Assembly: GCF_020907405.1 (NCBI RefSeq)
Contig: NZ_JAJJOE010000008.1
Span: forward strand, 372,001 to 436,000
Direction: 5' to 3'
Origin: Arthrobacter sp. zg-Y769
Lineage (GTDB): Bacteria > Actinomycetota > Actinomycetes > Actinomycetales > Micrococcaceae
DNA: 64,000 nt
Numbering within the stretch: the stretch's first letter is position 1; each line of letters starts with the position of its first letter. The notes below the pieces were generated by a model. It made no database searches, had not been told where the DNA came from, and saw nothing but the letters and a program-made list of their open reading frames with translations. Below, piece by piece: positions 16,377-25,119 of the stretch. A program made the translations under genes and the position numbers.

Positions 16377-16778
16377 ATGATGCGCAACGGGATGGCGGCA
16401 TGCTGTGTGCTCCTGGCTGCCGCACTGCTCACAACGGGATGCGGGAGCGGCGCGGGCGCGGCGCAGGCTCCGCCGGATGCATCCGTCGCGTCCGCACCGC
16501 CGGACCAGACGGCGGTGTACGCTGCCCCGCAGACGGGATGTCCGAGCGGCGCGGAGGCCGTGCCGACCGATCCGGCCACCCCCGTAGAACCCGCACCGGC
16601 GGTCCAGCCTGTCCCGCCGGATGAGGCGGCCCCGGAGGCAACGCCGACTGACCCTGATCCGTGCGGGCTGTCCGTCTCCCGGACGGCAGAACCCGGCGAG
16701 GCTGACGAGGCGTTGGAGTACTGGACACCCGAGCGCATGGAAAGCGCCATCCCCGAGATGCCCACTGTGGACAGATAG
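16377..16778 (+). CDS. Small secreted lipoprotein with a peptidase-propeptide-like tail
   Basis: A 133-residue protein with a signal peptide ending in the lipobox TTGC (Cys22), so it is anchored outside the membrane. The middle (about 25-100) is Pro/Ala/Asp/Glu-rich and probably disordered. The last residues, EALEYWTPERMESAIPEMP, match the WTPERM-x-x-A-x-P motif often found just before the catalytic domain of secreted actinobacterial trypsin-like peptidases, but here a stop follows at once and no peptidase domain lies downstream. It may be a truncated remnant or an independent short protein. Function unknown. Confidence 0.65.
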   Translation: MMRNGMAACCVLLAAALLTTGCGSGAGAAQAPPDASVASAPPDQTAVYAAPQTGCPSGAEAVPTDPATPVEPAPAVQPVPPDEAAPEATPTDPDPCGLSVSRTAEPGEADEALEYWTPERMESAIPEMPTVDR

Positions 16779-16973
16779 CACCCTGAGCGCAGCGGGAGCC
16801 GGACCGAAGCAAATCTACCGGAGTGACCCCTGACACATCAGCCTGAGCGTAAGCATTCCTTACCAATCAGCCGTTCTGAGGTAAGCGTTAGGAATTCGTG
16901 AGTATGCTGGCCGCAACAACTCCAGCTGCCGCCCCCGGTCTCACGGGAAGGCCCTTCCCGGAAGGTCAGCACC

Positions 16974-18380
16974 ATGTCCTCCTCCGCAGTTCCCGCGCTG
17001 TCCCGCCCCGTCTTCGCCGCCGTCGCCCCGGACTCCCGGCCCGAGGAATCCGAAGCCTGGGCCGCACTGAAGCAGGCGGCCATTGCCCTGCAGCCTCTCC
17101 AGAACAAGAACGGCTCGGTGGATACCGAACACCACGGGCAGGCAGCCGACCTGATCGGCACCATCGCCGCCGCCGTGACGGCCCTCGCGCCGGCGTTCCC
17201 GCACGACGCCGAGTACCTCCGCCTGGTGGTAGCCGACTTTGAGCGCTGGGTTGCCGGCGGCCTGGAAGAACCCGATTTCCTCGATTCACTGATGGCCTTC
17301 GCCCCGCAGGAGCAGCGCACCGACGGGCTGGCGCACCTGGTGGTCTTCCCCATGTACACGCAGAACGGCAGCACCAACCGCTTGGTGGAAGCCGTCCTGA
17401 TCGAGGTTCTCTGGCCCGAATTCGTCGCTGAACTCGAAGCCGGCGAATACTCCAACGGGCTCTTCGTTCCCATCCGCTTCCTGGATTTCACCCCCGGCTA
17501 CGACACCAACTCCGCCGTGCTCTTCCCGGAAACCGTGGCCGTGCGCGAGACCCCGGCCTTCACCTGGGGCGCCATCTTCGCGGACCGCGAGGCTGCCCGC
17601 TTCCGCAGGGTCCTGGCCGCCGCAGCGGACATCACCTCGCTGCAGCTACCGGCCGAAGCCATGGAGCTCCTGCACAACCAGCAGCTCGCCGAGGAAACGT
17701 TCATCATGTGGGACCTCATCCATGACCGCACCCACATGCGCGGGGACCTGCCCTTTGACCCGTTCATGATCAAGCAGCGCATGCCCTACTTCCTCTACTC
17801 GCTGGAGGAACTGCGCTGCGACCTCACCGCCTTCCGCGAGGCCGTGAAGATCCAGCACGACGAGGATGCACCGGAGGACACCCGCCGGCACGCCCGGCTG
17901 GTCCAGTACGCGGTGATCTTCGACCGCATCTTCCGCTTCGCCATCACCGGCAGCCGGGTACGCAACTACGACGGCCTCGGCGGCCAGCTGCTCTTCGCCT
18001 GGATGCACCAGAACCATGTGCTGCACTGGACCGACGGAAAGCTCAGCATCGACTGGGAGGAGACGGCCGACGTCGTCGTCCGGCTCGGCGCGGAAATCGA
18101 GGAACTCTACTGGCGTTCCATCGACCGTCCCAAGACGGCGCACTGGCTCGCGGCGTACGATCTGGTGGCAGGAACACTGACGCCCAACCCGGCCTCGGTC
18201 TGGGCGCAGGGACCGCAGGCCCTGCCGCTGGACGGACCGCCGCGCGGCCTTACCGACCAGGTGCTCGACGACGAGTTCCCGCTCTCCATGTTCTATGAGG
18301 CCCTGTCCAAGAAGATGGCCCCGGTCATCGAATCCACCGCCGGGATCACCGGAAACCGCACGGGAGGCACCCCCGAATGA
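16974..18380 (+). CDS. DUF6421 family protein
   Basis: A 468-residue cytoplasmic protein of a conserved actinobacterial family without known function. The most striking segment is WDLIHDRTHMRGDLPFDPF: H250 and H254 in an HxxxH spacing, followed about 30 residues later by acidic YSLEELRCDL, suggesting a metal site (inference). GGAAGG lies upstream of the ATG, and a 15-base palindrome GGGAAGGCCCTTCCC (16945-16959) lies just before it in the leader. The stop overlaps the following dehydrogenase start (ATGA), so the two are co-translated and likely act together. Confidence 0.8.
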   Translation: MSSSAVPALSRPVFAAVAPDSRPEESEAWAALKQAAIALQPLQNKNGSVDTEHHGQAADLIGTIAAAVTALAPAFPHDAEYLRLVVADFERWVAGGLEEPDFLDSLMAFAPQEQRTDGLAHLVVFPMYTQNGSTNRLVEAVLIEVLWPEFVAELEAGEYSNGLFVPIRFLDFTPGYDTNSAVLFPETVAVRETPAFTWGAIFADREAARFRRVLAAAADITSLQLPAEAMELLHNQQLAEETFIMWDLIHDRTHMRGDLPFDPFMIKQRMPYFLYSLEELRCDLTAFREAVKIQHDEDAPEDTRRHARLVQYAVIFDRIFRFAITGSRVRNYDGLGGQLLFAWMHQNHVLHWTDGKLSIDWEETADVVVRLGAEIEELYWRSIDRPKTAHWLAAYDLVAGTLTPNPASVWAQGPQALPLDGPPRGLTDQVLDDEFPLSMFYEALSKKMAPVIESTAGITGNRTGGTPE

Positions 18381-19144
18381 GCACTGGACCCGGCACGGCC
18401 GCAGAGACCGCCGCGGCCCCACTGAAGGGCCGGACCGTCCTGGTGGCCGGTGCCGGGAGCCCCTCGGGCACCGCCGTCTGCGAAGCCCTGGAGGCGGCGG
18501 GCGCCAAGGTGGTGGCGGTCGGCCGGGATGCCGCACGGCTCGAGACCACGCTGGCCCGCCTGAACGACGCCGACCTGCGCACCTGCGACCTCAGCGACGC
18601 CGGAGAAGTGGCTGCCCTCGCGGCGGACATGCAGGAAACCTACGGCGGGATCGACGGCCTGATCCATCTCGTGGGCGGCTGGCGGGCCGGTACCGGCATC
18701 GGCTCCCAGCGCGAGCAGGACTGGGACTTCCTGGAAACGAACATCCTGCGCACCCTGCGCAATGTCAGCCGCAGCTTCTACGACCAGCTCGAGGCCTCCC
18801 CGGACGGACGGCTGGCGATCGTCTCCTCCACGGCCGTGGACAACCCCACGGCCGCCGGCGCCGGATACGCCGCAGCCAAAGCCGCGGCCGATGCCTGGGT
18901 CCGCGCCATCGCCGCGGGTTTCCGCGGCACCCAGTCCGGCCGGAAGGAAAACCCGGAACCGCAGCACTCCGCCGCCGTCGTCTTCGTCGTCAAGGCACTG
19001 GTGGACTCGGCCCAGCGCACCGCCGCACCGGACCGCAGGTTCCCCGGCTACACCGACGTCGCGGACCTGGCCGCCGCCGTCGTCCGCCTCTTCCAGCAGG
19101 ATGCCGCCGAGGTCAACGGGCAGCGGATTTCCCTCGTTCCGTAG
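18377..19144 (+). CDS. Short-chain dehydrogenase/reductase family protein
   Basis: A 255-residue Rossmann-fold protein. The nucleotide loop is AGAGSPSG near residues 24-31, a variant of the usual TGxxxGxG. IDGLIHLVGGW replaces the common NNAG. The active-site serine pair lies in IVSSTA and the YxxxK motif in YAAAKAAAD (about residue 170), so catalysis is plausible with NAD(P). It is coupled to the DUF6421 gene by a four-base overlap. The substrate is unknown. Confidence 0.82.
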   Translation: MSTGPGTAAETAAAPLKGRTVLVAGAGSPSGTAVCEALEAAGAKVVAVGRDAARLETTLARLNDADLRTCDLSDAGEVAALAADMQETYGGIDGLIHLVGGWRAGTGIGSQREQDWDFLETNILRTLRNVSRSFYDQLEASPDGRLAIVSSTAVDNPTAAGAGYAAAKAAADAWVRAIAAGFRGTQSGRKENPEPQHSAAVVFVVKALVDSAQRTAAPDRRFPGYTDVADLAAAVVRLFQQDAAEVNGQRISLVP

Positions 19145-19185
19145 ACGTGACCTGAACTACACCAAGGTAAGAGATACTAGGAACC

Positions 19186-20268
19186 GTGACTGACATACTC
19201 CCCCTGCACGACACCGCTATTAAGGCCTTTGCCTCCGATAACTACTCCGGCGTCCATCCGGAAATCCTCGCCGCACTCACCGCCGCGAACCAGGGCCACC
19301 AGGTGGCCTACGGCGAAGACGTCTACACCGCCAAGCTGCGCGAGGTCCTGACCGACCAGTTCGGCAACCACATCCGCGCATTCCCGGTCTTCAACGGCAC
19401 CGGCGCAAACGTCATTGCCCTGCAGTCCCTGCTGCCCCGCTGGGGTGCGGTCATCTGCCCGACGACGGCGCACATCAACGTGGACGAGAACGGCGCCCCG
19501 GAGCGCATCGGCGGCATGAAGCTGCTGGGCATCCCCACCGACGACGGCAAGCTCACCCCCGAGCTGATCGACCGCGAAGCGTGGGGCTGGGGCGACGAGC
19601 ACCGCGCCCAGCCGCTGGCCGTGTCCATCACCCAGTCCACCGAGCTCGGCACGCTGTACACCGTGGACGAGATTGCCGCAATTGCGGACCACATCCACGC
19701 CCGCGGCATGAAGCTGCACATGGACGGCGCCCGGCTGGGCAACGCCGCCGCCGCGCTGGGCGTGTCCTTCAAGGAAATGACGGCCGACGCCGGCGTGGAC
19801 ATCCTCTCCCTGGGCGGCACCAAAAACGGGATGATGTACGGCGAATGCATCATCACCTTCGACCCGGGGGCCTCCCCCGGACTGGACTACCTGCGCAAGA
19901 TGAACATGCAGCTGGCCTCCAAGATGCGGTTCATCTCCGCCCAGTTCGTCGCCCTGTACGGCACCGACCTGTGGCACCGTTCGGCCTCGCACGCCAATGC
20001 CATGGCGAGTCGCCTCCGGGCCGCCGTCGAGCAGATCGACGGGGTGGAAATCACCCAGCCCAGCCAGGTCAACGCTGTCTTCGCCAAGCTGCCCGCCGGC
20101 GTCGCCGACCGGCTGCGCGGCGACTTCCGCTTCTATGACTGGGACCAGTCCACCGGTGAGGTGCGCTGGATGTGCACCTTCGACACTTCCGAGGATGACG
20201 TCGATGCTTTCGCTGCTGCGATCGCCCGCGAAGTTGCCGCAGACCCGGCTCCACTGGGCGCACGCTAA
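19186..20268 (+). CDS. Threonine aldolase-type PLP enzyme
   Basis: Pyridoxal-phosphate enzyme of the beta-eliminating lyase/low-specificity threonine aldolase family, 360 residues; the usual reaction is cleavage of threonine to glycine and acetaldehyde. It starts with the typical SDNYSGVHPEIL-like segment. It carries MKLHMDGARLGNAAAALG (cofactor-contacting Asp and Arg) and the Schiff-base lysine in SLGGTKNGMMYGE (about residue 208). GTG is used as start. A strong hairpin follows the gene. Alanine-racemising or tyrosine-type relatives cannot be excluded by eye. Confidence 0.88.
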   Translation: MTDILPLHDTAIKAFASDNYSGVHPEILAALTAANQGHQVAYGEDVYTAKLREVLTDQFGNHIRAFPVFNGTGANVIALQSLLPRWGAVICPTTAHINVDENGAPERIGGMKLLGIPTDDGKLTPELIDREAWGWGDEHRAQPLAVSITQSTELGTLYTVDEIAAIADHIHARGMKLHMDGARLGNAAAALGVSFKEMTADAGVDILSLGGTKNGMMYGECIITFDPGASPGLDYLRKMNMQLASKMRFISAQFVALYGTDLWHRSASHANAMASRLRAAVEQIDGVEITQPSQVNAVFAKLPAGVADRLRGDFRFYDWDQSTGEVRWMCTFDTSEDDVDAFAAAIAREVAADPAPLGAR

Positions 20269-20274
20269 GCCGAT

Positions 20275-20319
20275 GTTGCCTGCCGTCCGGCCGCTTCGAC
20301 GGACCGGACGGCAGGTAAC
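20275..20319 (+). terminator. Hairpin terminator after the threonine aldolase gene
   Basis: A 16-base stem (20275-20290 with 20304-20319, one G-U pair) encloses a 13-base loop, seven bases after the stop codon. There is no long T-tract, only AACGAAACG, so termination efficiency is uncertain, but position and stability fit a 3' end. Confidence 0.7.
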
Positions 20320-20381
20320 GAAACGGCCACAGCGGCGAGCCTGCCCGGTCCCAGGCGTTCCCCTGCCCGTAGTCTGCGGAG

Positions 20382-21014
20382 GTGAGTGCAATAGGTGACC
20401 TGTCCCAGGTACCCCCGGATTTCCTGACCGCCCTCGGCGCCCTGCGCCGGGCTGCCTGCCGGGCCGAACTGAAGCTGGAAGAGATCCCGGCACCCACGCG
20501 GCTGGCTCCGTATGCCGTTTCCCTTGGCGCGGAGGTGCTGGCCCCCGGCCCCGTCGGTCCCGGCAGCCTGCACGGACCCGCCGCCCCGCAGGTCCCCGAC
20601 CAGCTCGAGCTGGCCACCGGACGCTTCATCCTGCTGCACGATCCGGACGGCTCGCCGGTCTGGAACGGCACCTTCCGCATTGTCACCTACATCCGCGCCG
20701 AGCTGGAACCGGACATGGGCAATGACCAGCTCCTCGGATCGGTCGCCTGGACGTGGCTGGTGGAGGCGCTGGAGCAGCACGGCGCCCGCTATTCCATGGC
20801 CGGCGGAACCGCCACCCGGGTGCTCTCGGAAAGCTACGGCACCCTCGAGCGCCGGGACGATTCGATCGACATCGAGCTCCGCGCCTCCTGGACCCCGGCC
20901 GACGCCGATGTGCAGTCCCACTTGGAAGCCTGGTCGGACATGGTGTGCACCTTTGCCGGCCTGCCGCCGCTGCCCGACGGCGTCACTCCCCTTCCCGGAC
21001 GGCGCAGGAGCTAA
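20382..21014 (+). CDS. DUF3000 domain-containing protein
   Basis: A 210-residue protein of the actinobacterial DUF3000 family (homologue of M. tuberculosis Rv2680). Recognisable parts are an N-terminal helical LGALRRAACRAELKLEEIPAP and the core GRFILLHDPDGSPVWNGTFRIVTYIRAELEPD. It starts with GTG behind GGAG. It sits just before ribonuclease D, as in other actinobacteria, which supports the assignment. No function is established. Confidence 0.88.
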   Translation: MSAIGDLSQVPPDFLTALGALRRAACRAELKLEEIPAPTRLAPYAVSLGAEVLAPGPVGPGSLHGPAAPQVPDQLELATGRFILLHDPDGSPVWNGTFRIVTYIRAELEPDMGNDQLLGSVAWTWLVEALEQHGARYSMAGGTATRVLSESYGTLERRDDSIDIELRASWTPADADVQSHLEAWSDMVCTFAGLPPLPDGVTPLPGRRRS

Positions 21015-21088
21015 GCACCGCCGGTTGCCGTGCAGCCGGGGCCGCGGCTGTCCGCGGCCGCTGTCTTCCTCGGTAGAATGGAATCCTT

Positions 21089-22423
21089 ATGACCGCGCAC
21101 ATACCCGGCAAGACCGAGAACCAGTCCAGCACCGCACCTGCCGAAGCCGGGGAGCCGCCGGAGCCGCAGCCGATCCAGGTGCTGGAAATGCCCCGGGACG
21201 GCGTGCCGCTGGTCATTGACTCCCAGCGCGGCCTCGAACGGGCGGCCGCTGCACTGGCCGCCGGCACCGGTCCTGCGGGCGTCGACGCCGAACGTGCCTC
21301 CGGGTTCCGCTACGGACAGCGTGCCTTCCTGGTCCAGATCCGCCGCGAGGGTGCCGGCACCTGGCTGATCGACCCCGAAGCCTTCGACGACCTGCGCATC
21401 ATCAACGAGGCCCTGAGCGGCGTCGAATGGATCCTGCATGCGGCCACCCAGGACCTGCCCTGCCTTTCGGCACTGGGCATGTGGCCGGATAAGCTCTTCG
21501 ACACCGAACTTGCCGCCCGCCTCGCCGGCCTGCCCCGCGTGGGCCTGGCCGCCGTCATCGAAACCCTGCTCGGCTTTTCGCTGGCCAAGGAACACTCGGC
21601 GGCCGACTGGTCCACCCGCCCGCTGCCCGAGCCGTGGCTGCGCTATGCGGCGCTCGACGTCGAGGTCCTGGCCGAGCTGCGCGTGGAACTGATCCGGGTC
21701 CTCGAGGAAGCCGGCAAGCTGGAACTGGCCGAGGAGGAATTCGAAGCCATCCGGACCGCGCCGCCGGCGCCTCCGCGGGTGGACCCGTGGCGCCGCACCT
21801 CCGGGATGCACCAGCTCCGGGACCGCCGCCAGCTGGCCGCCGTCCGGGAACTGTGGACCGAACGCGAGCACCTGGCCGAACTGCGGGACACCGCACCCGG
21901 CCGCCTGATTCCGGACTCCGCCATTGTGGCCGCTGCCCGGGCCATGCCGACCACGGTCCCCCAGCTGCTCAAGACCCCCGGTTTCCACGGCCGCGCCGCA
22001 CAGAAGGAAGCTCCGCGCTGGCTGCGCTGCATCTCCGCGGCCCGATCCACTGCGGATCTTCCCCCGCTGCACATCCCGACCCATGCCCCGCCGCCTCCCC
22101 GGGTCTGGGCCAAGAACGACCCGGCTGCCGCCGCCCGCCTGCAGACCGCCAAGCCGCGGTTGACCGCCCTGGCGGAGAAGCTGAACATGCCGCTGGAGAA
22201 CCTGCTGACGCCGGACCACCTGCGGCGCCTGGCGTGGCGCCCGCCTGCCGAGATCAACCTGGAGACCGTGGGCGCTGCCCTGCGGGCTCTCGGCGCCCGG
22301 GAGTGGCAGATCGAGCAGACCGCCGCCGTCCTGACCGTGGCCTTCCTCGATCCCGATCCGCTGGAGGAAAGGCCCGCCGAGGACAAGCCCAGGGAGCAGC
22401 CGGCAGGCGGCCGGCGCCGCTGA
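21089..22423 (+). CDS. rnd: Ribonuclease D family exonuclease with HRDC domain
   Basis: 3'-5' exoribonuclease of 444 residues acting on RNA 3' ends. The DEDD-type exonuclease domain spans about 45-205: GVDAERASGF holds the first Asp/Glu pair, HAATQDL the second motif, and YAALDVEVL the YxxxD of motif III. An HRDC nucleic-acid-binding domain follows at about 235-315 (LRDRRQLAAVRELWTEREHLA). It follows DUF3000 in the order conserved in actinobacteria; however, the usual next neighbours (fadA, fadB, dxs) are 14-21 kb away here. Confidence 0.92.
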   Translation: MTAHIPGKTENQSSTAPAEAGEPPEPQPIQVLEMPRDGVPLVIDSQRGLERAAAALAAGTGPAGVDAERASGFRYGQRAFLVQIRREGAGTWLIDPEAFDDLRIINEALSGVEWILHAATQDLPCLSALGMWPDKLFDTELAARLAGLPRVGLAAVIETLLGFSLAKEHSAADWSTRPLPEPWLRYAALDVEVLAELRVELIRVLEEAGKLELAEEEFEAIRTAPPAPPRVDPWRRTSGMHQLRDRRQLAAVRELWTEREHLAELRDTAPGRLIPDSAIVAAARAMPTTVPQLLKTPGFHGRAAQKEAPRWLRCISAARSTADLPPLHIPTHAPPPPRVWAKNDPAAAARLQTAKPRLTALAEKLNMPLENLLTPDHLRRLAWRPPAEINLETVGAALRALGAREWQIEQTAAVLTVAFLDPDPLEERPAEDKPREQPAGGRRR

Positions 22424-22465
22424 CCGCCAGCGCTGCGGCCACGCGTTGACAGCAGGGCCGGCCGC

Positions 22466-22954
22466 CTAGCCCGCCGCTGTTGACGCACCCAGATCCAGTT
22501 CAAGCACCCACGCCTCCGCGGTCTCCCCGCGCGGATCGATTCCGAATCCCAGCCGCCGGTACGCCCGCAGGGCGACCGTATTCCCTTTGATGACCCGCAG
22601 CCCCGCGCTGCTCGCACCCTCGGCACAGGCCTGGTCCAGGACCAGCCGCATCAGCTGCTGCGACAGGCCCCGTCCGCGGAGCAACGGGTCAATGATGACC
22701 CGGGCAATGTGCGCATGGCCTTTCCGTACCGTCAACTCGGCGTGCCCGAACGGGGTCCCGGGCAGCCCCCGGGCAGACAGGACCCAGGCGGAAAATCCCG
22801 TCACGGCGGCCGGCTCCGCAAACTGCTCTCTCGTTGGCGGCCATGCCATCCGGGGACCGGCGAACATCCTCAGCGCGGCGTCGTCGGGAATCCAGCTGAT
22901 GATGGTGTCCAGGTCCCGGGCAGTACGCCGGCGGAGGAACAGCGGTTCGGGCAT
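22466..22954 (-). CDS. GNAT family N-acetyltransferase
   Basis: A 162-residue acetyl-CoA-dependent acetyltransferase. The acetyl-CoA pyrophosphate loop is in RVIIDPLLRGRGLSQQLMRL (Q/RxxGxG/A-type), followed by SAGLRVIKGNTVALRAYRRLGF, the usual motif B. The N-terminus is RimJ/RimL-like. I chose the ATG giving MPEPLFLRRRTARDLD; the open frame upstream overlaps the next, divergent GNAT gene and is not coding. Substrate unknown. Confidence 0.85.
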   Translation of the reverse strand: MPEPLFLRRRTARDLDTIISWIPDDAALRMFAGPRMAWPPTREQFAEPAAVTGFSAWVLSARGLPGTPFGHAELTVRKGHAHIARVIIDPLLRGRGLSQQLMRLVLDQACAEGASSAGLRVIKGNTVALRAYRRLGFGIDPRGETAEAWVLELDLGASTAAG

Positions 22955-23117
22955 GCCCCGATTATTGCCGCCCGGGATACGCCGCACCAATACCCGACCC
23001 CGGACACCGGGCGTCCGCGCGGGGCTGAAGGCTGAAGCTGGAATCAATTCCCGTGGCCGGGCACACCGAGCCGACCCGAGGGTTGGGCAGCCACGTCTTC
23101 GAGCGCAATAATGGCGG

Positions 23118-23663
23118 ATGCCACTTCTCGCACCGACCCCGGACACCCTCCAGCTGGGGAGGTTCACGCTCCGTATCCTGACGCCGGCGGACTGGCGCCT
23201 GGAGCAGGCCCTGTCCCGGGACGACGACGTCATCCGCTGGACCCTTTTCCCGCCGGACCTCAGCGACGACCGCGCCCGGTATCGGATGCACCGGGCGGCC
23301 GAAGCCCGGGGCGAGAGCCTGTTGGCCCGGTACTCGCTGTGGGAGGGCGAGGAAGTGCTGGGCACAGCGGGAATCTCCTCCACCGCGGACGGCACGCCGG
23401 AGCTCATGTATGCGCTGCTGCCTTTCGGCCGCGGTCGGGGCGCTGCCACCGCCGCCAGCCGCGGGCTCAGCGACTGGGCGTTGGCCAACGGCGTTCCGGA
23501 GGTCGCCCTGCGCACCATTTACGGCAACAGCCTCAGCGAAGCGGTTGCGCGCCGGGCCGGTTTCCATCCGGTACGGACCGAGCAGCAGCGCCAGCGCGAT
23601 GCCCTGGTGAAGATGCTCTACTGGGTCCGGTCCGCTTCTGACGGGCCTGCCCCGCTGCCCTAG
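23118..23663 (+). CDS. GNAT family N-acetyltransferase (RimJ-like)
   Basis: A 181-residue acetyltransferase divergent from the preceding GNAT gene. It opens with TLQLGRFTLRILTPADWRLEQA, the standard RimJ/RimL start. The cofactor loop is a variant: LLPFGRGRGAATAASRGL. The C-terminal part ends NSLSEAVARRAGFHPV, a normal GNAT motif. Its last four bases overlap the stop of the convergent DinB gene. Substrate unknown. Confidence 0.83.
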   Translation: MPLLAPTPDTLQLGRFTLRILTPADWRLEQALSRDDDVIRWTLFPPDLSDDRARYRMHRAAEARGESLLARYSLWEGEEVLGTAGISSTADGTPELMYALLPFGRGRGAATAASRGLSDWALANGVPEVALRTIYGNSLSEAVARRAGFHPVRTEQQRQRDALVKMLYWVRSASDGPAPLP

Positions 23664-24160
23664 TCGCCCGTGGTGCCGTCCAGCAATTCGCGCAGGATAT
23701 CCAGGTGGCCGCAGTGCCGGGCGGTTTCCTCGATCATGTGTACCAGGACCCAGCGCACACTCTGCCCCCGGCTGCCGCCCCGGCAGGGGTCCTCAAGGTC
23801 ATACCGCGCCAGCACATCACGCGAGCGTCCGCAGGCGTCGTCGTAGTCGGCAAGGAGCAGGGCAAGGCTCGCCGTTTCGGAGACCCGGAACTCGCCGTCG
23901 GGGTCCTCTTTCGACCACCGGACGGGAACTCCCTGCTGCCCGTCGATGCGGTCCTGGAACCAGAGCCGCTCGACGTCGGTCAGGTGCTGTACGAGCCCGG
24001 AGACTGTGGTCAGGGAGGGCAGGAGCCGCCTGGCGGCGTCGGCGTCGCTGAGTCCTGCCGCCTTCAGGTGCACCGTGGCGCGGAAATAGTCTAGAAACCC
24101 GGTCAGGGTCTCACGTTCGCTCGCTGACTCGGGTGGATCCACACGGGTGCCGTTTTCCAT
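23660..24160 (-). CDS. DinB family protein (DUF664)
   Basis: A 166-residue four-helix-bundle protein of the DinB/YfiT superfamily, which includes thiol (mycothiol or bacillithiol) transferases. Candidate metal-site histidines are seen in LVQHLTDVERLWFQ (about residue 60) and HMIEETARHCGHLDILREL (about 141 and 149), the family's three-His arrangement. A mycothiol-dependent role is plausible in an actinobacterium but not shown. It is convergent with the GNAT gene. Confidence 0.87.
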   Translation of the reverse strand: MENGTRVDPPESASERETLTGFLDYFRATVHLKAAGLSDADAARRLLPSLTTVSGLVQHLTDVERLWFQDRIDGQQGVPVRWSKEDPDGEFRVSETASLALLLADYDDACGRSRDVLARYDLEDPCRGGSRGQSVRWVLVHMIEETARHCGHLDILRELLDGTTGD

Positions 24161-24198
24161 TAGGTCACTCTAGCCCCGGTGTCCCCGCGCCTGCCGAA

Positions 24199-24228
24199 TT
24201 TACATGGGGATCCGAATCAGGCTAATGT
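24199..24228 (+). promoter_or_regulatory. Candidate sigma-70-type promoter
   Basis: TTTACA (24199-24204) and TAATGT (24223-24228) are separated by 18 bases, about 50 bases before the small gene at 24279. This is one of the better housekeeping-type promoters readable in the window, and the stretch is locally AT-rich. Confidence 0.5.
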
Positions 24229-24278
24229 GTAATTCCTTGGTTTAGACGCGGGCCATGGTTTCCTCAGTTAGGACACTC

Positions 24279-24533
24279 ATGACCCAGCCCCCCATTGTCT
24301 CCGTCGATCTCTTCCCGGACTTCTCCGCCATGACGGACAGTACACTCGAGTCCCTGTGTGATCAGGCGTTCACCCAGCTCGAAGACGGCCCCGTCGTTGA
24401 GGGGCTACTGGCCTTCTACCTCTCCCTCCAGGCGGAAATTGAAGCCCGGCAGATTCCATCGGCGCCTTTGGACTCCCCGGCCTTGCAGCAGGCAAAGGGT
24501 GTTCCGGAGCAAAGCACCACCGTCCCCGCGTAA
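24279..24533 (+). CDS. Small hypothetical protein
   Basis: An 84-residue acidic protein beginning MTQPPIVSVDLFPDFSAMTDSTLESLCDQAF. I do not recognise a family. The middle (about 12-55) looks helical (LESLCDQAFTQLEDGPVVEGLLAFYLSLQAEIEAR, quoted as its FYLSLQAEIEAR end), and the tail is Ser/Pro/Gln-rich. The ATG at 24279 is chosen because TTAGGA lies six bases upstream; an in-frame ATG at 24255 lacks one. A candidate promoter precedes it and a terminator follows, which supports a real gene. Confidence 0.55.
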   Translation: MTQPPIVSVDLFPDFSAMTDSTLESLCDQAFTQLEDGPVVEGLLAFYLSLQAEIEARQIPSAPLDSPALQQAKGVPEQSTTVPA

Positions 24534-24592
24534 GACCTAACCCGAAGCCGAACGGCCTCCTTGGCCTGCGGGTCATCTGACCCCAAAACAAA

Positions 24593-24636
24593 ACTGTCCC
24601 GGCACCCAACGCGTTCGCGTCGAGTGCCGGGACAGT
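24593..24636 (-). terminator. Rho-independent terminator, mainly for the minus-strand GlsB-like gene
   Basis: A perfect 13-base stem (24593-24605 with 24624-24636) lies between two convergent genes. On the minus strand the stem is followed by TTTTGTTTTGGGG, a good U-tract, so it ends the GlsB-like transcript. On the plus strand only CCGTTTAGG follows. Confidence 0.85.
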
Positions 24637-24657
24637 CCGTTTAGGCCGTTGCAGGAG

Positions 24658-24927
24658 TTAGCGGCGGACCTGGTTGCCCTTGCCGCGGCCGGCAACACCC
24701 TCGGCAACGCCGATCAGCAGGACCGCGGCGATAACGGACACGATGAATCCGACGATGTTGAGTTCCCAGATGTCGCCGGTGCCCAGCAGGCTGGCGATGA
24801 CTCCGCCGATAACGGAACCCACGAGGCCCAGCAGCAGAGTCGCAACGATTCCCAGGTTCTGCCGGCCCGGCTTGATCAGCCGCGCGAGGGCTCCAATGAT
24901 AAGCCCTGCAATGATGAATCCGATCAT
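24658..24927 (-). CDS. GlsB/YeaQ/YmgE family stress-associated membrane protein
   Basis: An 89-residue membrane protein of the transglycosylase-associated family. Three hydrophobic segments are visible: IGFIIAGLIIGALARLI, the Gly-rich GIVATLLLGLVGSVIGGVIASLL and IVGFIVSVIAAVLLIGVAEGV. The basic KPGRQ link after helix 1 is typical. The start follows GAAGGGA; an upstream in-frame ATG would add nine residues without a better site. Family members are commonly induced by general stress; regulation here is not visible. Confidence 0.9.
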   Translation of the reverse strand: MIGFIIAGLIIGALARLIKPGRQNLGIVATLLLGLVGSVIGGVIASLLGTGDIWELNIVGFIVSVIAAVLLIGVAEGVAGRGKGNQVRR

Positions 24928-25119
24928 GGTTCTGGTCCCTTCGTAGCGGTGCATGCAACGGGAGAACGGGTCTCCCGGAGATCCGGTCTGCCCTCAATCC
25001 TAGTCAGAAAACACCGAAGTTCCTAAGCGTGCTGTCTATTCCCTCATGAGCCGGCAGGGATAACCGGACCGGTGGGTCCGGCCACCCTGCACCGCGGCTT
25101 ACCGGGCGCCCCGTGCCGG

